Source: Puccinia triticina
Lineage: Eukaryota > Basidiomycota > Pucciniomycetes > Pucciniales > Pucciniaceae
Assembly: GCF_026914185.1 (NCBI RefSeq)
Contig: NC_070563.1
Coordinates: 4,733,001 to 4,797,000 of the forward strand
Direction: 5' to 3'
Length of the DNA stretch: 64,000 nt
Below the pieces are notes generated by a model, which was not told the DNA's origin, made no database searches, and was given only the letters and a program-made list of their open reading frames with translations. Below are positions 34,707 to 43,926 of the stretch, one piece after another. The position numbers and the translations under genes are program-made. Numbering within the stretch: position 1 is the stretch's first letter; each line of letters begins with the position of its first letter.

Positions 34707-34850
34707 TGTTGTGACTTGGGTCACAGGGTTACTTGGCTGCGGCTCTCTGCTGCGGAGAAGACTACGTCTCCTCCGCCAGAGGCTCAGTCAAGCAAGTTCA
34801 TCACCATTACCATCATAGTTTTCCCCAATATCATCGTCTGAGTTCCATCA
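34707..34850 (+). repeat. 3' LTR, 144 bp
   Basis: Same length as the 5' LTR, with three C-to-T or G-to-A differences at CpG sites. A long downstream frame can be traced back to an ATG at 34733 within this LTR, but that start is a by-product of the insertion. Confidence 0.92.
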
Positions 34851-34871
34851 TCTATTGCCGCTTGTACACAG

Positions 34872-36940
34872 AGTCAGACCTTGGAGCTTTCACATCTCTT
34901 TCATTGAAGCAGAATAAGCTTGTTTCTGAAGACAGAAGACATGGTAGAAATATAATTCCTCACAGCTACAAGCAGAGCATTGGCACCAAAGCCTACAAGG
35001 TGTTGGAAACTGCTACCGAAGAAGGTAGCAGAAGCAATTCCCCACAGAAGATGATTTTTCAGAAAGACCAAGGCCAAATCAGGTCCATTGAATTACCCAA
35101 CAGGATTCAGGTAGGTCCAGCTGCAAATGACAGAAATGGGTGTTTGAATAATCATATCAGCCAAATGAACCCTTGTTCAGAAACAAAGGAAACACCCCTG
35201 ATCAGATCATTCAATCCAGTGGTTGTGTCAAAGTCGTGGGCTTGGATTTGCAAAGTTACAAGTGATTTTGAAGATCAAGTTGGTGAGGATTTTATGAATG
35301 AGGCTGTAGACTCCATCAAGATACCAAATCCACCAGCTCAGGTATTGATCAGGAAAAACTTCAAAATGAAAGAAAAGATCAAAGGCATAATTAAAAATCA
35401 AAACAGATCCAAAACTTCCAGACAGGGGAATTTTTACCAGACAAGCCAGCAAATGAGACCATTCAACAGAACTTTGTGGGCTGTTCACCTGAGGCTGTTG
35501 CAGATCTGTGGGACTGTCCCATCAGAAACTTCTGATTTGAAAGGAGATGCAGAATTCTGGAATTGGTTCAGGAATTTCATGTCAAAGGCACAGAAAGTCA
35601 TCCTAATAAAAAAAACCAAACCTACCTATTACCATCAATGGCTTCAAACTCATGAAGGCAAAATATATTCCAAAATATTGAGATCAATTAATGTTTCTGC
35701 AAGCATAGATTCTTATCAAGTAAAAAAAGAAGAATCAAAAAATGAAACTATATTAATCATTACAAATCAGAAACTTCTAATGATAGAGGCTGCAGTTTAC
35801 ATTCTTGGTTTTTACTACAAAAATATGAAATATGAAATATGGGATCAAACTTTTGGAACTGATGAGCAATTTATAATCCAACTTTTGAGCTCTGGAGAAA
35901 ACACAGAAACTGAACCAGTCTCACAATATAGTTCAGCCTCAAAATACCTGAGCAACTCAGAGATCACAGTGAAAACAAAGGAAAATATTGATAATTTACA
36001 TTTCAAGATTGAAAATCATGTCAGACATGTCTTCCCAAATATAATTGCCATAGGACAGATGCATGAATTTCTTGCTGCAAACACTTGTGAATTCATCAAT
36101 AATGCAAATGATGAACAGCTGGTATGGATATTGAACCATAAATCCCATCTAGAAAATCCATTTTCCAAATTATTCCAGCCTACTTCTGACTCAATCATGG
36201 ATGAAATTCAGAATTATATCAGGAATATTTCAGTGGATCATTTACCTTTAGAAATGAAGAAGATGCTTCCAAGGCAATCCAGAGGAGACCTCTTGGAGAT
36301 GCTTGACAATGTATTTGATCTTCTTTGGGAAGTAAATAAAGATATTATCATATCTTTTGGTTGTGAAATGATGAGTGAAGACTATATAAATGAACAAAAG
36401 TTGGTTCAAATGTATCTTGTATCCCAATTTTCTCAATTCAGTCCAGATAAATTATCTCGCCTCCACAAAATCCAACAAGATTCTGAAAATCAAATCATTT
36501 CTCAAGAGGAGAAAGATAAACTGATTGTGGATTCATTCATCAATTTCGTTCTCTCAGATTCAAATAAAGGGCTTTATACCATTCCACACAATTTTTCTGT
36601 GAAATCTGATTCTTCAATAATGACCCAAAGTGATTTAATGCTATCAAAGATTGTGTTCAATGTAATTGGCTCCTATTACAAGAGTCAGAATACCCAAAAA
36701 AGGAACAAGATCTTCAAAAAAGAAGATATTTTGTTGAAATATATTCTCTACAGAGCTACCTATCTATTCTCGTACAAAATTAATTCAAGATTGGCAATTA
36801 CATTGTTAAATTGTGGAAAAGAATTCAATTTATTTCCATGGAATCAAGATATTCACCCCAATCTACCTGATATCTACAAGCTGATTGAGGATTATAAATC
36901 AAAGTTCAAGTTAGATTATTGGATTAAACCATGTAAATAA
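34872..36940 (+). CDS. Unrecognised large exon, about 690 aa, 3' part of the interrupted gene
   Basis: A continuous frame from the acceptor at 34870-34871 to the TAA at 36940 encodes a Lys/Asn/Ile-rich, mostly helical-looking protein without membrane segments. The AT-rich codon use differs from the GC-rich LTR sequence upstream. The first in-frame ATG after the LTR is at 35051. There is a Trp-rich stretch (SKSWAWICK, residues about 165-175 of the open frame) and many alternating hydrophobic/charged blocks, but no domain I know. The context suggests it was one gene with the exons at 32026-32662, with an intron of about 120 nt before the LTR element landed in it. The absence of internal stops over 2 kb argues that this exon was under selection until recently. 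Confidence 0.6.
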
Positions 36941-37366
36941 ACTCCTTGAATAAAGATTTGTCAAGGCATGAATGCATGTGGCAAAGAAGATTATGATCAA
37001 TTCAGAATAAGGCTGAAAAAATGTTTTTCCTCCCTACCATTCTTATAGCAAACAAATTGTGTTCATATTCAACCCATCTATTTCTGTATATATGTTTATC
37101 TTTTAGAAGGCTAAAAAAACACCATGAATCAAAGCCAAAGGAGGTATGAAATATATGGTGAAAAAAATTGCCCAATTAAAAGGTTTGGTCACATTGACAT
37201 TTTTTAGAGCCTGTGTCTCTAAAGTGACAACAGGACATGTCACAAGAATAAAAGTGGGGGGATTCAGGTTGAATTTCAATGGATAATGAAATACAACTGG
37301 AAGTAAGAGAAATATGGGAAATGAGAAGAGAGAAAGGATCATGCAACAGATATAAGGCTTTAACTC
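36941..37366. other. 3' flank, nothing recognised
   Basis: AT-rich 3' region of the preceding gene; no second gene. Confidence 0.4.
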
Positions 37367-38012
37367 TAAGGATTGCCAAGTGATACCCATTTGGCAGTAC
37401 CTGCCCGCGGATGCCGGTGTTGGAATTTGGCAAAAAAAAAACACCAGGTGGGTACCTGTGGTCAACACCCGCCAATAAAGGTGCCGCAGCACCCCTCACA
37501 ATGACTGGTCTGTGCCCTTCATCAGTAGGATTCATCCCTCTCAATGACTGGTCGGTGCCAGTCAACAGGAGGATTCATCCCTCTCAATGACTGGTTGGTG
37601 CCGGTCATTGAGAGGATTCATTCCTACCAATGATGGGTGCAGACAGGTCATCAAGAGTACTTGACCCTCTCAATTACTGATCTGTCCCCTCATTGAAAGG
37701 GTAGGGTACCTACGCCTGGTCATTGAGGGGACTGACTCCTCTCAATGACCAGTCTGCACCCATCATTGAGAGGGTTGTTTCCTCTCAATGACCGGCACCA
37801 ACTGGTTGTCAAGGGGATTGAGTCCTCCCAATGGCTGGTTTGCAACATCAAGAGGATGAGTCTGTATTTTCTTCCCTGATCAAACAAGTACCCATGGTAC
37901 CTGCAAAAAAACACCCGCGAGTCCCAGGTGAGAGTGAGGGTATCTGGTTTGGGCAAAAAACATGTGGTACCCACACCCACCGCAGGTACCTGGGTTCACT
38001 TGGTGATCCTTA
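37367..38012. mobile_element. hAT-like MITE, 646 bp, TSD TTTAACTC/TTCAACTC
   Basis: Termini TAAGGATTGCCAAGTGATAC and the inverse of TAAGGATCACCAAGTGAACC. The flanking 8-mers at 37359-37366 and 38013-38020 differ by one base. Subterminal GGTACC-rich blocks (GTACCTGCCCGCGG, CCGCAGGTACC) resemble those of the MITE at 9900. The core is a palindromic minisatellite. Confidence 0.75.
37495..37860. repeat. Palindromic minisatellite array inside the 646-bp MITE
   Basis: About eight units of CCTCTCAATGACTGGTCGGTGCC and complementary GGTCATTGAGAGG, same unit type as at 6887-7760 and 22380-22995. Confidence 0.85.
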
Positions 38013-38573
38013 TTCAACTCTGATGATTGATGGATCCAAAGGTAATACAAACCTGGAAAATTTGCGTATTACATCTGCAACCTCTTGGAACACTGAAGAA
38101 ACAGTAGGAGGACCATGAGTTAATAATACCTGATTTTAATTATAGTTTTCAAAAGGGATAGCTTGATGGATTTGGTTAGGAATAGAAATTTGAGAGAAAC
38201 AATTCAAGAGACACAGGAAAGAAGGGTAAATCTGATAAAATCAAGGTTCATTGAAAATGTTAATGACTGTCAGGAAGTGTAGTGGCCTTTGTTTGGTGAT
38301 CCTGGGTTGTCTGAGGGTGTTTTTCTTGTTTTCTGAAGTCTATGTATTGTGTCATTTTTCTGAGTGCGTGAAGCCTGTGTATCCTCCAGCTGCATGGTTT
38401 GGTTTTCATACCAGTACACACGGGGGAATGTAAGTTCTAGTGCAGAGCTAGCAAAACAACCTTCAAGATGTTCCAGGATTGGGATCTCAAGTTCTGTCTT
38501 CTCCTATTCCAGGATATTCAGGTTTAGACTCTGCCTTGGCCTTATCTGACTTGTCTTCAGTTTGTTACACTCT
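38013..38573. other. Intergenic, nothing recognised
   Basis: No supportable gene or element ends. Confidence 0.4.
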
Positions 38574-39801
38574 CACCAGGAAAAAAAAATAGTCACTTGA
38601 TGGCAAGTGACATGATGCAGCTTTGGTTTCTGCTCCAGAGCTACTCCAGCGCTGCTCCAAGTCTGCTCCACCAGCACTTTTAGAGCTTGCAGGACTGCAA
38701 CAGAGCACTCAATGTGGCACAGTCAGCTGATCCTAATTTTTTTCCCAGGAACAGCTGATGCTCATCATAAGCTGAGCAGTAGGCATTGACTGAGCCTGGG
38801 CCAAAGCTGAGCATTGGCTGAGCCTGGGCCACAGCTGAGCATTGGATATTCCAAGCCTGATACAAACTCAAGTGTCAGCTGGACCAAGAATATTCCAAAT
38901 CTGAGCATCAGCTTAGCCAACAATGGTCCAAAGCTGAGCATCAGCTTGGAAAAGGCTTGTGCAGAGCTTAGGATCAGCTGGGACAATACTGTTCCAAAGA
39001 TTAACACCAGCTGGGCCAAAACTTTTCAAAAGCTGAGCATCAGCTGAGCCAATGCTGGTACAAAGCTGAGCATTGGCTGAGCCAAGGCTGTTCTGAAGCT
39101 GAGTATCAGATGTTTTAAGACTATTCAAAAGATTAATATCACCTGAGCCAAGGCTGTTCCACAGCTGAGCATCAGCTGAGCATCAGCTGAGCATCAGCTG
39201 AGCCAAGGCTGGTCCACAGCTGAGCATCAGCTGAGCCAAGGCTGGTCCACAGCTGAGCATCAGCTGAGCCAAGGCTGGTCCACAGCTGAGCATTGTCTTA
39301 GCCAAGGTTGTTCCACAGCTGAGCATCAGCTGAGCCAAGGCTGGTCCACAGATGAGCATAAGCTGTTACAGGAGTGGTCAGACTCATAATCTGAGCATTG
39401 GCTGGGCCGAGATTTATCCAAAGCTGAAAATCAGCTGAGCCAATACTGGTCCAAAGCTGAGCATTGGCTGGGCCAATGATAGTCCTAGTATGAGTCTAAG
39501 ATGAGCCATGAGTGGAAAAAAGCTGAAACACAGCTGGGCCAGGACTGGTTCTGATCTGGGCAGCAAAGCTGAGCATGAGCTGGGCAACAAAGCTGAGCAT
39601 AAGCTTGGAGCTAAAGCTGAGTATCAGCTGACCAGAAATGGGGATCAGTGGTGCCCATTGAAAACTGAGGATCTCCTGTGGAAATTCTGAAAGTGGTTAG
39701 ATGGTGGGTAGATGATGGGTAGATGGTGGGTAGATGATGGGTAGCCCGCTGGAGCTGGCATGATGTCACTTGTCATCAAGTGACTTTTTTTTTTCCTGGT
39801 G
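38574..39801. mobile_element. CACTA-like element, 1,228 bp, TSD TCT
   Basis: Left terminus CACCAGGAAAAAAAAATAGT and the inverse of the right terminus CACCAGGAAAAAAAAAGTCA continue into CACTTGATGRCAAGTGACATSATGC, a palindromic subterminal block. TCT flanks both sides (38571-38573, 39802-39804). CAC-beginning ends with a 3-bp duplication suggest CACTA/CMC. The interior is a degenerate array of about 25 units of AGCTGAGCATCAGCTGAGCC with a 30-36 bp period. No transposase. Confidence 0.8.
38760..39640. repeat. GCTGAGCATCAGCTG minisatellite
   Basis: Units read AAAGCTGAGCATCAGC plus TGAGCCAAGGCTGGTCC. The core GCTGAGCATCAGC is nearly palindromic. Units are most uniform at 39160-39350. Shared with the truncated element at 13922-14650. 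Confidence 0.85.
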
Positions 39802-39879
39802 TCTGTGTCTATGTTTCCTTTGTTGATGTTTTCACTTGTGCCTGTGTTTTCCTTCTGTCTCTCACTTTTCTTGTATCAA

Positions 39880-39975
39880 GAGGAGGGGCTATTCCCCTTG
39901 ATGGCCGGTACAGACCAGTTATTGAGAGGAGGTGTGAGTCCTCTCAATGACCAGTACACAGGTCATCTACAGGTG
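39880..39975. repeat. Short palindromic minisatellite (two to three units)
   Basis: CAAGAGGAGGGGCTATTCCCCTTGATGGCCGG followed by GTTATTGAGAGGA and CCTCTCAATGACCAG; same unit type as the longer arrays, here without detectable element ends. Confidence 0.7.
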
Positions 39976-40332
39976 TGACTTGAGTGCCTTTGATGAGCTG
40001 ACTCACAAAGCTGTCTCTTGCAGTGAGAAAAGTGTGTTTTGCAGTGTGCAAATTTTATACGTTTGAATATGTATATGTTACTGAGTCAGGGCAGGGTCAA
40101 CTTAGCATGAACTCCCTCCTTTGGAGAGTCCCTGTGGGATGGAATCCCATCCCCATATTTGGAGGGAATCAGTTAAGTTATTTCTGCAGCAAACTGTCAA
40201 ACTGTGTTTCCATATGAGTAATTTTAAATTTTTTGATTTGGTTTGTTGTGATTTCACTTTTCACTAAAAAATGTGCAAAAGTGCAAATTTAGAAAGAATA
40301 TACATATATACAGATACTTTGAGTCTAAATTA

Positions 40333-41361
40333 TTAGGTTGGCTTCATTGATTGGCAGCAATATGGGCAGCTATAATCAACTTGAAGCTTGGCTTGTTTCA
40401 CCATCCAACCATAGATACATTTGGGGTGAAAGTAATGTCTGCACCGCCTGATCCTTGCAACTTCAGGGAATGGCCCTCGTCCAGGCTGCATGAATTCATC
40501 CAAACAGATTGCGCATTCAGGGTCTTGTGGATCACCTAATAAGATGTGCAACATTCTGTAATTGGTGGGATTGGATGTTGAACTGCCATCCTGATACTTG
40601 GTCATTTTTTCGTGATTGGAAGGCTTTTCCTTGTGACTAGAATCTTCAGTTTGCTTATCCTCAAGCTTTCCCAATATGCCGCCGGTTGCTGAAAGTTGAT
40701 CACCTGCTCCGGAATAATGTGAAGTGGCAAGTCCGCTGCTTGTGCCAGGTTGGGTGGCTGTCATGGCCCGGAAGTTTAGAGCTTCAGCCAATGAGATTGT
40801 ATCCTGACCAGAGATTTGCGTTTGAAACTTATGCTGCTTGTTGTAAGGCATATATCCCAAAATGACGGTATATTTGATGAAATCTTCTCTCGCCTTTAAC
40901 ATCCGGGCATGTTTGGCTTGCAACTGTTGGGGCAGGCGGTGTTGAGCGAGCATGTCGAAGGTTGGCGTGAGATTCCTCGCGATTGCGCTTGTGCGTGGCG
41001 GGGTCGGAGCAGCAATAGATTCTTGCGGTGATTGATGAGCATTGTCATTGGGTGTTATCCGTTCAAATGCTCCTGCATATGACAAACGACGCCTGCGTGT
41101 CCCCCTTTCCTGTGACGAACCACGCCGGCGTTGCTCTCTTAAACTTAACTGCTGTGTTAAATGACGCTGCATCTGTTCCTCCCAGTCCCGGCTGGTTTCC
41201 TGTGACAAAGGACGACTGCTTCCCTCGCTGGTCGGCGGATTAGTTTGCTGCCGAAGGTTTGATACTGAAGATGGACCCAACAATCGAACCTCCTCTGTCA
41301 GATCTTCGCGATTTTCTAGATAACGGCCTGCTTGCCACGGTTGAAAAGCCATAGCTACCAT
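40333..41361 (-). CDS. RING-H2 finger protein, 342 aa, single exon
   Basis: An uninterrupted frame runs from ATG 41361 (MVAMAFQPWQAGRY) to the stop at 40333. The C-terminal 60 residues form a RING-H2 finger: C283-x2-C286, C307-x-H309-x2-H312-x2-C315 and C332-x2-C335, with the usual Trp (ligand-loop region IYGWM) after the sixth ligand. Such proteins are normally E3 ubiquitin ligases, the RING recruiting an E2 enzyme. The first 280 residues are Gln/Ser/Arg/Thr-rich and probably disordered, with no membrane segment, so substrate and location cannot be told. An in-frame ATG at the fourth codon is an alternative start. The loop between ligands 2 and 3 (20 residues) is on the long side but within RING variation. 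It is isolated, with repeats on both sides. Confidence 0.85.
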   Translation of the reverse strand: MVAMAFQPWQAGRYLENREDLTEEVRLLGPSSVSNLRQQTNPPTSEGSSRPLSQETSRDWEEQMQRHLTQQLSLREQRRRGSSQERGTRRRRLSYAGAFERITPNDNAHQSPQESIAAPTPPRTSAIARNLTPTFDMLAQHRLPQQLQAKHARMLKAREDFIKYTVILGYMPYNKQHKFQTQISGQDTISLAEALNFRAMTATQPGTSSGLATSHYSGAGDQLSATGGILGKLEDKQTEDSSHKEKPSNHEKMTKYQDGSSTSNPTNYRMLHILLGDPQDPECAICLDEFMQPGRGPFPEVARIRRCRHYFHPKCIYGWMVKQAKLQVDYSCPYCCQSMKPT

Positions 41362-41958
41362 GGTAAATGAAGCCTAAATAACCAACAAGTGCAAGCGAAA
41401 GGCTCTACGCATAGTCAGTTTGTTGGTTTGTTCGTGCAAGTTACATAGAATGCTTCCGAAAATCTACGTGAACTCAACTAGACTCAAGACAATGAATTTC
41501 ATAGCTGGCCAAATCGCTCGTGACTCTTTGACTTGATGACTGTGTAGATGGCCGATTCGCTTGTGAATCTTTGACTTGATATGAAGACAGGTTGGCTTTT
41601 TATAACTCAGCTCTTATTCTGGGCGCCTTTCTTCACTCGTTGATCCCATCAGCTTATTGATTGTTGCAGGGACCTACTCAATGCATTTGGAAACTTGTCT
41701 TGTGTTTATGGGCTGAACAGATAAGGGGTGTTAGGATGGTCCAAAGAATTTCCGGAGGGTTTGATCATATGATTTCATGGAAACAAACGTTGAACACCAT
41801 GCATTTCCACAAATTGACTCAAGCATGAAGCTCTGAATACATAGTGCCTTGCTTCAGAATATGAAACAGTTGAATGTTTTACTAGCTGTTGGAGGCTGTT
41901 GGGCCTGTCTTATGGGGGCATTCCGGCCGGGGTTCTCTGCCAAAATTGGGTAAATAAC
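41362..41958. other. 5' flank of the RING gene
   Basis: Likely holds the RING gene promoter. A partial 40-bp direct repeat ('ctcgtgactctttgacttgat' and 'cttgtgaatctttgacttgat', 41516-41580) is present. No gene. Confidence 0.4.
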
Positions 41959-42696
41959 CGAACTTATCAAAGTACCTCCAAGGGGGCCCGAAGGGCCCCC
42001 CGCAGGAGGGACTTACACCTAAGCGGTGAAAGTTGGCATGTCAGGGAACAAATTTGAGGCTCCATGAAGGGGTTTTTTTGCATCAGTATTTATACCCCCA
42101 TGCCATGGTTTTTTTGCATAGTGTGTTACACCACAAGATAGAGAAGAAGCAGGGCTTCATCTTCATCTTATCCTTATTCCCTCAGCTCTACATTCCTGTT
42201 TGACCGGATGCTCCAAAGGCAAAAGTGTACGGACTAGCTCGAAGATACCGCAATGCCATACTCTAACAAACTCACTGACACACGCATGCAGTTTCAATTA
42301 CAAAGCTGAGATTAGTATAGGCTACTGAACATGATATGTCAGGTGGCTGTCTAAACTCTGAAAGGAAAAAAGATATTGGGGCAGTTTATCAAGTTACTCA
42401 CTCCTCCCCCTCAGGAGGAAGTTGGATGGTTTGTTGCTTTGATTACACAATGAGGAAAGCAGATAATGAAACTTTTAAAGCGGCAGTCCCCTCTGCAAAA
42501 TGCAGAGCTTTCATGTAATGAAAATCAGGAGAAATAACTTGGTAAGATGAGGGAGAAATTGTGAGATTACTAAAAAAAGTGTGATTTTCTCAAAAAATCC
42601 CGTTCTTCCTGTGCCAAAGATCACCGCTTGCGGGCAAGTCCCTCCTGCGGAGGTCGCGCTTCACGCAACCTCCTCGGAGGGACTGTGTTAAGTTTG
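41959..42696. mobile_element. Hairpin-ended MULE-like element, 738 bp, TSD GTAAATAAC/GTAAACAAC
   Basis: Left CGAACTTATCAAAGTACCTCC and right inverse CAAACTTAACACAGTCCCTCC. The 9-bp flanks (41950-41958 and 42697-42705) differ by one base. The left end includes the hairpin GGGGGCCCGAAGGGCCCCC with GGAGGGACTT; the right end has AAGTCCCTCC paired with GGAGGGACT. Fourth resolved copy of the family; no coding capacity. Confidence 0.75.
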
Positions 42697-42705
42697 GTAA
42701 ACAAC

Positions 42706-43926
42706 ACCCATAAAAACCCAGACCAAAAACTTGGTCTTAAACTTTTGTATGTAGCTTTGAGTTTTGTTTTCTGAAACTGGGGAGTCACATGCTGAGCCTA
42801 CAAGTATGCACATGGCTCTCCAGTGTCCATGGGCAAAAATTCTCAAACCTGTCCAGTTTGGTATTTACCTCAAATCTTTGACTTTTTCCACCGGGATCAT
42901 GCACCAGCTAACCATGATCACCCAGCTCCAGCTTTCCAACAGTTCCAAACCAAAGATAGCAGGGCATTTCTCTATGGTTTGGAGGCAATTAAATATCCAA
43001 TTGCCAAGACACCAAACAATGCAAATGTTGAACCCATAAATTTTGCAAATCATAAAATCATAACAATTTTGAGTGATAATCTTTATGACAAACTTTGGAA
43101 TTACTACTCTACTTTGGGTTTTGGTACATATTTTTTCAGCTCCAGATTTTATGATTTTGTGGTGTGATGATTTTAGGCAAGTCAACTTTGAACACAGGAC
43201 TTATTTCTTTGCATATGTGAATTGATGCATGGGAGGGGAGAATTCTTGGAAAGATGAAGGAAATTTGATGATTTCCGATAAATAAATTTTGATCGCTACA
43301 GATGATAACATCCGATTGAGTATGAGACAATTCACTTCCAAATTCCTTTCTGCAGGGGAGATGCCCCTAGTCTGCAAAAATTGGGTATGTCCACATGTAT
43401 GTAGACATGTCATTCCAGCCAATTATGCTAGCAGTGCTAAGACTTATGAATCCTATGGCAAATCTCTCTTGCCCCATTTGGCCACCAAAACTGATTCTTG
43501 ATTCACCAAAACGTGAAGCAAGTCTCTGTCAAATCTTGCTTAAACTTTGGTTCAGCCTCAAAAAACTACATGGATGGAACAGACCACCCCTGAAAATGCT
43601 CATTTCAAGAGTAATACCTGTGTGACCGTGATTTGAATGATTTGAAATCAAATCCACCTAAGGATCATCAGAGAGGGAGGGAATAGTCTTGCATATTACT
43701 AAAATAAATCAGGAATAACAACAGAATTACAACAAGTACAATTAAAGGGATAGGTTACGTTGGAGAGAGAAAAACAGGTCCGTAGCTAGAGGTCGAACAT
43801 CGGGGTAAAAAACGCTTTATCGATTGGAATGAAGCGAGAAAAGGAACAAAAAAATACAACAACCAGAGGCACGATGCAAATGGTAAGAATGAAAAGACGA
43901 TGATGTGAAGGAAGGCGAGAGAGGGG
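42706..43926. other. Intergenic with a truncated foldback MITE
   Basis: At about 43040-43198 is a fragment of the GTGTTCAAAGTTGA-ended MITE family (inner TCATAAAATCATAAC and outer TCAACTTTGAACAC). Frames at 42764-43167 fall partly in it and are not called. The stretch after 43650 is the 3' flank of the PROPPIN gene. Confidence 0.5.

Larger units (their letters stand above)
32767..34850 (+). mobile_element. Non-autonomous copia-type LTR element, 2,084 bp, TSD TCTAT
   Basis: 144-bp LTRs (32767-32910 and 34707-34850) begin TGTTGTGACTTGGG and end CCATCA. TCTAT is duplicated at 32762-32766 and 34851-34855. A primer-binding site follows the 5' LTR at once and a polypurine tract precedes the 3' LTR. 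The LTRs differ at three positions, all at CpG in the 5' copy. No protease, integrase or reverse transcriptase is encoded, so movement would need proteins from a full-length relative. The element sits inside a likely intron of the surrounding gene in the same orientation. Confidence 0.92.

Noticed and set aside
34733..34871. ATG at 34733 as the start of the 2-kb downstream gene
   Set aside because: It lies inside the 3' LTR of an inserted element; the coding-like sequence begins only after the duplication.
38760..39130. Frames with repeated Ala-Gln-Leu or Leu-Ser-Ile-Ser blocks
   Set aside because: Products of the GCTGAGCATCAGC minisatellite.
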